Source: Ruminococcaceae bacterium UBA3753 (GTDB lineage Bacteria > Bacillota > Clostridia > Oscillospirales > Acutalibacteraceae). Taken from it: a stretch of DNA of 16,588 nucleotides. Shown here piece after piece: positions 10,301 through 16,275 of this stretch. Below the pieces are notes generated by a model that was not told the DNA's origin, made no database searches, and was given only the letters and a program-made list of their open reading frames with translations. A program made the translations under genes and the position numbers. Location: NCBI GenBank assembly GCA_002372375.1, contig DFGJ01000013.1:1-16588 (forward strand), in the 5' to 3' direction. The stretch's first letter is position 1, and each line of letters begins with the position of its first letter.

Positions 10301-10434
10301 TTTGAAATCAAAACCGCTTTATAAATAAGTAAAACGTTTAGGCTTTTTTTTAGTACTTTCTTCTTGATGCGCAGAGAATTTTTGCTTATCTCTTTTAGCA
10401 GACCTGAAAAATTAAGTTTTCTGAAATCTTCCAA
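7336..10434 (-). CDS. addB: ATP-dependent helicase/nuclease subunit B, lacking the N-terminal P-loop segment
   Basis: AddB is the second nuclease and the Chi-scanning partner of AddA. The C-terminal half is well preserved: SSSQMESFYSC with Cys659, a RecB-type nuclease with GKIDRLD and IIDYKTG (Asp819, Lys821) followed by LQMPIY, and the iron-sulfur cysteines CSCDFCEYGPLC (977, 980 and 986, with Cys659 as the fourth ligand by family pattern). The product is 1032 residues against about 1150-1170 for the family. From memory of the family, residue 3 onward (DFRKLNF) matches the FSFSRLA region that normally lies near residue 66, so the GRSGSGKT P-loop and the VPDQ segment are absent. The only available start is TTG at 10434, with AGGA eight bases upstream; the frame is closed by TAA 21 bases further upstream. 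It is divergent from mnmE. Confidence 0.88.
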   Translation of the reverse strand: MEDFRKLNFSGLLKEISKNSLRIKKKVLKKSLNVLLIYKAVLISKNKIKVFKNIDTPDLVSMCHKNFNNFYESSLRIKDFYKAKNKVSSKILKNKLNDVATLLKNYNITLLRSNVEHPNYLLTYLRILKRHHFLEDYTLTITDLEFLNSAELKIFEEALNQCKKLEVSINKKIDSAENDNSSFKEILEIAQKVDVSIKFNRLEHKDKPKGRFFSFCARSIYEEVDLICRFIKKQILDKKCLFSDFSIFIRNEKRYLSYLKRSLNKYNIDYSLCEKKSFKNNIFSKYVLTLLEIIVHNLSTNKIFELLDTYLCDISSDDINRLKIYNEVYKIDDKDWGKGFYRTKNSEVNKDHLNKLNKIRERVTEPILELKYTFEKSKTVKDMLNTLVNFLIENKLKEKIEKLILKLSKKNFESDIKDIKESWFFFMEILGELDDIFCDAEISISDFYSLIKLAIENCERTSGEIYPDTVKIFGEKNITLEDTKILFVVGATDEVFPKIKNNSYSFFTNSELKELESLGFRFYLGISKNLEKENILARKILEQKECITYFTYPKVSVEGEKQKLSSFFSNSEDITESLQKFLTENYILCTDDVFNFFARKFLNEKESSDLFVFKNKERYKNKVKVIENLNKKENYILKKFKIPSGLRLSSSQMESFYSCAFKFMCKYILNLKEIKAEKFDHSKYGSLVHYVLEKVMKRYSLDIILGFSTKDLENIISKILYEYFELNLKNFLIDNVQTKNILKRAVYTLTPVIGHIARGLMNSDFTATFFELKIGKDIPPLKIKIDGSLYLDMIGKIDRLDLFKNMERGKEFNYVRIIDYKTGPKEFNLLDLFYGLNLQMPIYMLAVLENGDYLKLSNTKFAGMLYMPVRGVTVLAQDRYLKDEKLHLNKFKKLKMDGLILNDIFVAQAMEHGVKGNYLPIKIKDGKLKNDEKTLIDSSQEETILAYTKLMVKSAGKKIYSGHFTPTPLTSKNHCSCDFCEYGPLCKIDYNQNLVNTIEECSIEEVYLKIYEKLGEECRINKNKYTTEKEQQ

Positions 10435-10485
10435 ACTAAAATATCCTAAGTGTTTTTAAATCTATTTGCTTATAATGTTTACGCT

Positions 10486-10494
10486 ATTTTAGCA
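10486..10494 (-). promoter_or_regulatory. extended -10 promoter upstream of addB
   Basis: On the minus strand TGC-TAAAAT forms an extended -10 element, 52 bases before the TTG start of addB. A TTGCAA lies upstream but at a short spacing. If real, it shows that the shortened addB is still transcribed from just upstream of its new start. Confidence 0.4.
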
Positions 10495-10516
10495 TACTTT
10501 TTACTTTGCAAGATGA

Positions 10517-10648
10517 ACTTGCTCTGTAACCCAAATTTTAGCACACCGCACTAAGGCTTTAGCCGAATTTGTATGCGCAGATCCAGAAGTGGATGATAAA
10601 GTAAATCGCACAGCTAAAATTGTTATGAGACGTGTTACAAGAAGATGA
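10517..10648 (+). pseudogene. coding-like open stretch without a start, identity unknown
   Basis: Between the divergent addB and mnmE genes a 43-codon stretch opens after a TGA and ends at TGA 10646-10648. It reads with a protein-like composition (for example LAEFVCADPEVDD, then a basic tail RRVTRR) and is less AT-rich than its surroundings. It has no start codon near its beginning and no recognised family. It could be the 3' end of a lost gene; the rest of this 495-base spacer (10435-10929) holds a second short protein-like stretch (10738-10815, 25 codons) and weak promoter-like boxes. Confidence 0.25.
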
Positions 10649-10929
10649 GAATTTGTCGTATGTGTATTGTTCTAAACTGTTTTATCAAAAAAGATGAAAG
10701 TATATAGGTGTATTTAGGTATATGAGGTAATGGATGAGGTGCTGTAAATAAAAATTTTGACATATACAGCGCTTTAAATCCATGGTTACAAGTGTTCGAG
10801 AGCGAGTCTGTTTGATAAAATTAATAAGTTTCGTTATGGCACGGATTTTGACATAAAAGACAATAATAATGTGAATTAAAATGCTTTTTATGTTTTATGC
10901 GTTGCTGTAAAAAGGAGGAAAATCAGTTA

Positions 10930-12309
10930 ATGGACGAAATAGCAGCTATTTCTACACCGCGTGGAATGGGTGGTATTGGGATCGTTAGGGTCTCGGGTGA
11001 GGACTCTTTAAAAATAGTAGACAAGATTTTTGTACCTTATAAATTCAAAGAGAAAAATGATGGAATACAAAATATGCCGGGATATTCGGCAAAACTGGGA
11101 AAAGTAGTTTTTAATGGTGAAGTGTTGGATGAAGCTATAGTGTTAGTGTTTAGATCGCCCAAAAGTTATACCGGAGAAAATGTAGTAGAGATAAGTTGCC
11201 ACGGCGGACTATTCGTTTTGAATCGAGTACTTGATGCAGTTTTAAATTTTGGAGCACGACTAGCATTGCCCGGAGAATTTACAAGAAGAGCTGTCTTAAA
11301 TGGAAAAATGAGTATAATTCAGGCAGAGTCTGTAAAAGGGATAATAGAGGCCAAGAGTAAGAGTGCGGCAAGACTAGCTCTTCTTAACAAAGAGGGATTA
11401 CTGAGTGAAAAAATTTTAAATATTAAAGATCAATTAACGCACATAACAGCTGAAATTGCTGTAAGCATTGATTACAGCGATGACGACGATTTTAACAACA
11501 TAGATTATTTAAAAATAAGAGAAGATCTCTTAAAAATAAAGGGATGCCTAAAAAAGCTTTTAGATACTTACGGATCTGGAAAAATGATATGTTCCGGAAT
11601 AGATACTGTCATTCTAGGAAAACCAAATGTTGGAAAATCTAGTTTAATGAATGCTTTAATAGGTAGCGATAAAAGCATAATAACAGATATCCCGGGAACC
11701 ACGAGGGATATTGTTGAAGGAAGTATATCATGTGGCGATGTAATCTTAAATCTTAAAGATACTGCTGGTATTAGAGAGAGTGAAAATATTATAGAGCGCT
11801 TGGGAATAGAAAAGTCACTAAACAAGATAAAAGAGGCGGAACTCTTGCTAGCTGTTTTTGATTTATCAATGGAAATGTCTAAAGAAGATTTAGAAATACT
11901 GAAATTAGCAAAAAAAGGTAAAAACGTTATAGCAATACTAAATAAGGCAGATTTAAAAAGTAATTTGGATCCAGATACTATAAAAAAGAACATAAAAAAA
12001 GTTGTTTGTATCTCAGCTAAAACTGATTTTGGTATAGCTGGGCTGAAAAAAACAATAAAAGAAATTGCTTATAGAAATATTTCCGACCCAGAAGATGGTG
12101 TACTAACTACAAAAAGACAGTTTGTTACATTAAAAAAAAGTTTAGATTATATAGACGATGCAGTGCAAGGTATAGAAGAAAAGCAAACACCAGATCTAAT
12201 AATGCATAGTTTAGACCTTTCACTAAATGAGCTCTTGCAACTTACGGGAGAAAAGATATCACAAGCCGTGACAGATAAGATTTTTTCTGAGTTTTGTGTG
12301 GGAAAGTAG
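10930..12309 (+). CDS. mnmE: tRNA uridine-5-carboxymethylaminomethyl modification GTPase
   Basis: MnmE, with MnmG, adds the carboxymethylaminomethyl group to U34 of certain tRNAs; it uses GTP and a folate one-carbon donor. The 459 residues are the normal length. The N-terminal folate-binding domain begins DEIAAISTPRGMGGIGIVRVSG, and the G domain carries GKPNVGKSS (230-238), DIPGTTRDI, DTAG (277-280) and NKAD (338-341). The protein ends with the catalytic Cys456 in FCVGK. The ATG at 10930 is chosen because AGGAGG lies 11 bases upstream and the family begins here; an ATG-like start 11 codons upstream would place the ribosome site inside the gene. The last 200 or so bases are the source of the following tandem array. 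MnmG, normally next to it, is not in the window. Confidence 0.96.
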   Translation: MDEIAAISTPRGMGGIGIVRVSGEDSLKIVDKIFVPYKFKEKNDGIQNMPGYSAKLGKVVFNGEVLDEAIVLVFRSPKSYTGENVVEISCHGGLFVLNRVLDAVLNFGARLALPGEFTRRAVLNGKMSIIQAESVKGIIEAKSKSAARLALLNKEGLLSEKILNIKDQLTHITAEIAVSIDYSDDDDFNNIDYLKIREDLLKIKGCLKKLLDTYGSGKMICSGIDTVILGKPNVGKSSLMNALIGSDKSIITDIPGTTRDIVEGSISCGDVILNLKDTAGIRESENIIERLGIEKSLNKIKEAELLLAVFDLSMEMSKEDLEILKLAKKGKNVIAILNKADLKSNLDPDTIKKNIKKVVCISAKTDFGIAGLKKTIKEIAYRNISDPEDGVLTTKRQFVTLKKSLDYIDDAVQGIEEKQTPDLIMHSLDLSLNELLQLTGEKISQAVTDKIFSEFCVGK

Positions 12310-12329
12310 TTTATTTAAACTAAGTATTT

Positions 12330-12425
12330 TTAGTCCGACTGGCAGTAACCAACTGTTTTTTCAAACTCGGAGGCTACTTGCTTGGCCTCCTATACCATGT
12401 TTTTTGCCTCTTTCTTCGCCTCTGC
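12330..12425 (-). pseudogene. possible tail of a lost convergent gene, copy 1
   Basis: Read on the minus strand the flank inside the first mnmE repeat unit is protein-like (AEAKKEAKNMV, an in-frame TAG, then EAKQVASEFEKTVGYCQSD and a TAA). The Ala-Lys-Glu pattern suggests a helical C terminus. Its similarity to the second copy extends across codons. The family is not recognised and the body of such a gene is not present. Confidence 0.3.
12341..12361 (+). terminator. weak possible terminator after mnmE
   Basis: GCAGT-AACCA-ACTGT forms a short five-pair hairpin (one wobble pair) directly followed by six to seven T, 31 bases after the mnmE stop. In the second repeat copy the stem is broken by a base change (GCAAT), so only the copy next to the gene keeps it. 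Confidence 0.35.
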
Positions 12426-12671
12426 TTAATAAATTTTCATTTAAAGATTTTTTAGGTGCCAAGGTATAAAAAAGCTGTTTTTAAAAACGGATAAACGAAG
12501 TGGCTGATAATATTAGATGAAAGGTGAAACAAAGACCAGATTTCAAAGTATGGTTTATAGCTTTTATCAGATAAGTTATTCAATTTACAGGAAAAAAGTT
12601 TCTTAAATTGTAATAGTTATAGTTTTTTCTGAGTTTTGTGCGAGAAAATAGTTTATTGAAACTAAGTGTTT

Positions 12672-12779
12672 TTAGTCCGACTGGCAATAACCAACTGTTT
12701 TTTCGAACTCGGAGGTTCCTCGTTTGACTTCTTCTACCATGTTTTTGGACTCTTTCTTCGCAATTTGCTTAACAAATTT
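12672..12779 (-). pseudogene. possible tail of a lost convergent gene, copy 2
   Basis: The second unit keeps this minus-strand frame open for 35 codons (KFVKQIAKKESKNMVEEVK, then a Gly-Thr-rich turn and SEFEKTVGYCQSD, TAA at 12674-12672). It has no start codon at its beginning, which follows a TGA. Together with copy 1 it suggests that the duplicated unit captured the 3' ends of two convergent genes. Confidence 0.3.
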
Positions 12780-12995
12780 TCATTTAAAGATTTTTTAAGT
12801 GCCAAGGTATAAAAAAGCTGTTCTTAAAAATGGATAAACGAAGCGGCTGATACTATTGGATGAAATGTGTGAAACGAATACCTGATTTCAAAGTATGATT
12901 TATAACTTTTAACAAATAAGTTATTCAATTTACAGGGGAAAAGTTTCTTAAATTGTAAAATTGTAGTTTTTTATTAGTTTTGTGTGAGAAAGTAG

Positions 12996-13675
12996 TTCAC
13001 TACCGTTGAATATACTTACTCTCAATAGATTTCTTTAAATATCGTAGATAGCTAAATACGAAAAAGTTTTTTATTTTTCAGAAAACCACTTTAAGTCTAA
13101 TGTTTTATGGATTAGGTGTGTTTTATGCCCTTTCCAAAAATGTATTGTTGCAATAATATTGCTAAGCGTTAACGGGCGTTTTTTCTTAAGTCTGTACTGA
13201 AATATTGTTTGGCATAGCGGAATAACGTTATAAAAAACAAATTCTTCTATAAATTACTTATGGTAGCTAAAACTAAATGAGAAAAATTATTTGCTTTGCT
13301 TTATTAAGAATCAACTTGATCTATTTTGGTAGACGATGGCATTTGTTTTTCTAAATTAGAGTAGGCCGGATGTCTTTAAATTGTATTAATTGATAGTTGT
13401 CATATTTACCTTTTCTTTAACCGTTCGAAATGTATGTTGAGGAGTTTTTATTTAGTTTTGTTTATTTGCACTATTTTATCCCGCTTTGTACACTTTATTT
13501 ACATGAATTTAATTTTTGTGAAAATTTGATTTTTTAAATACAGACTATTCAAATTATAGTTTATGTTCGATATGAGTTTTAAATATTTTATGATTTTTAT
13601 TTAATTTTTTTAATTTATTTATTCATATTTTTGGGATATGCAATTGTAAAATACGCAGACTAAATTGTTTTTTTG
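12996..13675. other. very AT-rich gene-free spacer before parA
   Basis: No gene is recognised here. AT content climbs towards the right (about 13440-13660), with long T and A runs. In related Firmicutes, mnmG and rsmG would lie here, but no remnant of them was recognised. A 34-codon plus-strand stretch near 13045-13150 is hydrophobic but has no support as a gene. No convincing DnaA-box cluster or parS site was found. Confidence 0.5.
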
Positions 13676-13684
13676 TGTTACAAT
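13676..13684 (+). promoter_or_regulatory. extended -10 promoter of parA
   Basis: TGT-TACAAT (five of six in the -10 box, with the TGn extension) ends 35 bases upstream of the proposed ATT start. There is no good -35 box, which fits an extended -10 type promoter. Confidence 0.5.
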
Positions 13685-13706
13685 AGTGCTCAGTTGCTTT
13701 TGGTTC

Positions 13707-13711
13707 GGAGG
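13707..13711 (+). promoter_or_regulatory. ribosome binding site that fixes the ATT start of parA
   Basis: GGAGG is followed by eight bases and then ATT at 13720. This ideal spacing, together with the family's N-terminal sequence, is what selects ATT as the start codon. Confidence 0.75.
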
Positions 13712-13719
13712 ACAGGAAA

Positions 13720-14487
13720 ATTAAAGTTATAGCAGTAACTAATCAAAAGGGCGGCGTTGGTAAAACAACAACGGCCGTGAATTTGGCTGCCTCTTTAGGT
13801 ATAATGGGGAAAAAGGTTATCTTGATAGATGCTGATTCTCAGGGTAATGCAACAAGTGGACTTGGAGTGGATAAAAAAGGTATAAATTGTTCCCTGTGTG
13901 ATGTTTTTTTTTATCCTAAAAAGATAAATGATGCTTTGATAGACGTTGAGTTCGAAAATTTAAAGTTATTGCCTCCTGGTAATAAGTTGTGTAAGGTAGA
14001 ACAAGAATTTGAGGGTGACAACAATCGTGAGTTTTTACTGAAGTCTGCTTTAGAGAAGCTTGATGTGGGGATATTGCCGCATTATGTACTTATAGATTGC
14101 CCTCCGGCAATGAACTTGATTACACTGAACGCTTTAATTTCTAGTAATTATGTATTAATACCAATCCAGTGTGAATATTATGCTTTGGAAGGACTTTCGC
14201 AGCTGCTTAGCTCGGTGCGGCAAGTACGACAGAGGAAGAACTCTTCTCTAGGTTTATTGGGTGTCCTGTTTACTATGTACAGTAAGCGCCTTAAGTTAAC
14301 TATACAAGTGGAGAATGAGGTAAAAAAGTATTTGGGTGAAAAAGTGTTTAACACAACTGTACCGCGTTCAGTAAGGCTTTCTGAGGCTCCCAGTTTTGGC
14401 AAGCCGATCGCATATTTCGATAAGTCATCCTCGGGTGCTAAGGCTTATTTAGATTTGGCAGAGGAGGTAATTCATAGATGTCAGTAA
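13720..14487 (+). CDS. parA: chromosome partitioning ATPase ParA/Soj, with ATT start
   Basis: This 255-residue ParA/Soj-type ATPase would segregate the chromosome together with ParB bound at parS. It has the deviant Walker A motif KGGVGKTT (residues 10-17), LIDADSQGNATSGLG (Asp37, Asp39), Walker B LIDCPP (Asp126), PIQCEYYALEGL, and the RSVRLSEAPSFGKP segment used in DNA binding. Family members begin M-x-K-(I/V)-I-A-V-T-N-Q-K-G-G; here the equivalent codons are ATT AAA GTT ATA GCA. ATT at 13720 has GGAGG eight bases upstream. No ATG, GTG, TTG or CTG exists in frame back to the TAG at 13684, and the next start, GTG at 13777, would remove Walker A. The gene's 3' end is the source of the following tandem array. 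No parB follows. Confidence 0.93.
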   Translation: MKVIAVTNQKGGVGKTTTAVNLAASLGIMGKKVILIDADSQGNATSGLGVDKKGINCSLCDVFFYPKKINDALIDVEFENLKLLPPGNKLCKVEQEFEGDNNREFLLKSALEKLDVGILPHYVLIDCPPAMNLITLNALISSNYVLIPIQCEYYALEGLSQLLSSVRQVRQRKNSSLGLLGVLFTMYSKRLKLTIQVENEVKKYLGEKVFNTTVPRSVRLSEAPSFGKPIAYFDKSSSGAKAYLDLAEEVIHRCQ

Positions 14488-15360
14488 CTCGGCGTAAAAT
14501 TGTTTTGACCGTGACTGACATTTTTGTTGTTGATTACATTGTGTAGACGTTTTTTGATTAGATGGAATGTGGTTGGTAGTAGTCAGTCGCAGTATGCAGT
14601 TGCTGTGATGTGTTGTATGTGTTGCTATCCTTCGAGCCAGGTTTCGGAAATCAGTTGCAGTTTGTTTTTGCGAATCGTCTCCGGTTGCCAAGTTAAGTTT
14701 GAATTTGGTAATAGAGGCAAGAGACAGATGTTAGTGGTTTCAGAAAAAATCAATTGAAATATCGCTAATATTTGTTTAGCGTTTTTTATTGATTATGTTA
14801 TGTCAACATTTTCTAATTAAGTAGGATGTGGTTGGTAGTAGTCAGTTGCAGTAAGCAGTTAATGTGATGTGCTGTGTGTATTGCTATCCTTCGAGCCCGG
14901 TTCGGAAAAAAGGTTGCAGCTTGCTTTCGTAAAATTGTCCCTGAATGCCAAATTACGTTTGAATCTGGCAATAGAGGCAGAAGACAGATGTTAGTGGTTT
15001 CAGAAAAAATCAATTGAAATATCGCTAATATTTGTTTAGCGTTTTTTTATTGATTATGTTATGTCAACATTTTCTAATTAAGTAGGATGTGGTTGGTTGT
15101 AGTGGATTGTGGAATGTAAGCGAGTATGATGTACTGTGTGTATTGGTATCTTTCGAGCCCGGTTCTGAAAAAAGGTTGCAGCTTACTTTCGAAAATTGTC
15201 CCTGGCTGCCAAATTATGTTTGAATCTGGCAACGGGGGTAAAGGACAGTTGGTAGTAATTTCGCAAAAAATTATTTGGCCGTGGCTAATGTAACAGTTTG
15301 CTAGTGGTTATGTTAATATCTTCCGATTAAATAAAACTTAGTTGGTTGTAGTGGATTGTG
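14300..15360 (+). repeat. tandem array of the parA 3' end, unit about 250-261 bases
   Basis: The landmark AGATGTCAGT at the parA stop (ATG at 14478) recurs as AGATGTTAGT (14728 and 14988) and CAGTTGGTAGT (near 15250); periods about 250, 260 and 261. Upstream, parA TTAGATTTGGCAGAGGAGG matches TTTGAATTTGGTAATAGAGG and TTTGAATCTGGCAATAGAGG, and ATCCTCGGGTGCTAAG matches GTCTCCGGTTGCCAAG. Copies 2 and 3 are nearly identical to each other over long stretches, while both are well diverged from parA. The spacer part, including GTGGTTGGTAGTAGTCAG, repeats in each unit. Confidence 0.8.
14478..14546 (+). other. 22-codon frame overlapping the parA stop, possible vestigial parB start
   Basis: ATG at 14478 overlaps the last codons of parA and has GAGGAGG ten bases upstream, the arrangement expected for translationally coupled parB. 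The frame begins MSVTRRKIVL and stops at 14544-14546. It shows no recognisable ParB motif. It may be a start signal left after parB was lost, or chance. Confidence 0.25.
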
Positions 15361-15380
15361 GAATGAAAGAAAAACTTTAA

Positions 15381-15488
15381 AAATTTAGCAAAAAGTTAAT
15401 AAGAACTGCAAAATTAAAATCTGTACCCAGTGCCTTGGAAATAATCAAAGCAAGAATTAAAACACAAGACGGAAAGCTAATTCTTTAG
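15381..15488 (+). pseudogene. coding-like tail without a start, identity unknown
   Basis: A 35-codon open stretch after a TAA reads as a plausible C terminus (SALEIIKARIKTQDGKLIL, TAG at 15486). Its end loosely recalls the VKIK-x-GKG-KI-I stretch near the C terminus of ParB, and it lies where a parB tail might be expected, but it is too short to decide. It overlaps the end of the dehydrogenase fragment on the other strand. Confidence 0.22.
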
Positions 15489-15610
15489 TTTTGAAAAATA
15501 ATCAAAGACAAAATAATCAACAAAACAGGCAAATTTGTACGCTGCTGCTGCTCCAATTCCACACGTGTTATTTGTCCCGGTAATTACAGCTACTCTATCC
15601 TTTATTCCAT
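15477..15610 (-). pseudogene. 5' fragment of a short-chain dehydrogenase/reductase gene
   Basis: On the minus strand, from 15608, the frame reads GIKDRVAVITGTNNTCGIG followed by AAAAYKFA. This is the N-terminal beta strand and glycine-rich NAD(P)-binding turn of a FabG-like short-chain dehydrogenase of the type with TG-x-NN-x-x-GIG. After about 27 residues the similarity ends and the frame closes at TAG 15479-15477, so the rest of the roughly 250-residue enzyme is gone. The ATG at 15610 is out of frame by one base, as if one G of ATGGGA had been lost; GGAGG lies 18 bases upstream of it. The fragment lies downstream of the acetyltransferase on the same strand and was probably once its operon partner. 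Confidence 0.55.
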
Positions 15611-16275
15611 AACTAATTATAATAATTTCCTCCAAAGCCTAGATTTACCTACCCAATCTTTTCCTAGATTCATCCCTAAATTTTTCTAAGTTACCACGCG
15701 TTAAAACAGGGGATCTGGACATTTATTTCTTCTATGCTTTTGTTCCACCTTTTGGACCTTGACGTAAAATCAACAACTAACCATCATAATTTCCCCAAAA
15801 ACCTAGATTTATCTACCCTATCTTTTTCTAAGTTCATCCTTAAATTTTTCTAAGTTACAACACGTTAAAATAGGGGATCCGGACATTTATTTCTTCTATA
15901 CTCTTGTTCCACTTTTTGGGCCTTAACGTAAGATCAATAACTAATCATCATAATTTTCCCAAAAACCTAGATTTATCTACCCTATCTTTTCATAAGTTCA
16001 ACCTCAAATTTTTCTAAGTCACCACACGTTAAAATAGGGATCAGGCCATTTATTTCTTCTATACTTTTGTTTCACCTTTTGGGCCTTAACAAAAGTTCAA
16101 TAACTAACCAACATAACTCCCCACCCAAAATCTAAATTTTTCTACCCAATCTTTTTACAAGTTCGTCCTTAACCTTTTTTAAGTTGCTACACGTTAAAAT
16201 AGGGATTAACTCGTTTATTTCTTCTATACTTTTGTTCCACCACTTGAATCTTAACAAAAGATCAATCAATTCACT
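15560..16275 (-). repeat. tandem array of the acetyltransferase 3' end, unit about 164 bases
   Basis: The unit is about the last 140 bases of the acetyltransferase gene plus about 25 bases of flank. The landmark CGTTAAAA lies at 16192 in the gene and at 16027, 15863 and 15699 outside it; periods 165, 164 and 164. Other repeated marks are TTTATTTCTTCTATACTTTTG, CCTAGATTTATCTACCC and AAGATCAATAACTAA. A last partial copy merges with the leader of the dehydrogenase fragment (CATAACTAATTATAATAATT). The outside copies are closer to one another than to the gene and their frame is broken. Confidence 0.88.

Larger units (their letters stand above)
12100..13000 (+). repeat. tandem array of the mnmE 3' end, unit about 343 bases
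   Basis: The unit is roughly the last 200 bases of mnmE plus about 140 bases of flank. The stop-codon landmark GAGTTTTGTGNGNGAAA-TAG lies at 12307 (gene), 12649 and 12993, periods 342 and 344. Upstream landmarks repeat as well: CAACTTACGGGAGAAAAG in mnmE matches CAATTTACAGGAAAAAAG and CAATTTACAGGGGAAAAG, and CACCAGATCTAATA matches GACCAGATTTCAAA. The two outside copies resemble each other more than they resemble the gene, and their reading frames are broken. Confidence 0.85.

Noticed and set aside
12376..12400. GGAGGC...GCCTCC inverted repeat as a terminator of mnmE
   Set aside because: The stem is good but no T-run follows, and the second copy of the unit does not keep the pairing.
14449..15013. 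Open frames of 66-80 codons on either strand within the parA array
   Set aside because: Their composition is not protein-like (runs of Thr, His and Cys), and they are explained by the repeat units derived from the parA 3' end.
15105..15365. Possible DnaA boxes (GATTGTGGAATG twice) near parA
   Set aside because: They miss the TGTGGATAA consensus at several positions and occur because they are part of the repeat unit, not as an origin-like cluster.
6262..16275. CRISPR arrays or insertion sequences as the explanation of the repeats
   Set aside because: The repeats are directly adjoining units of 150-343 bases without unique spacers, have no terminal inverted repeats or transposase, and match the adjacent genes.
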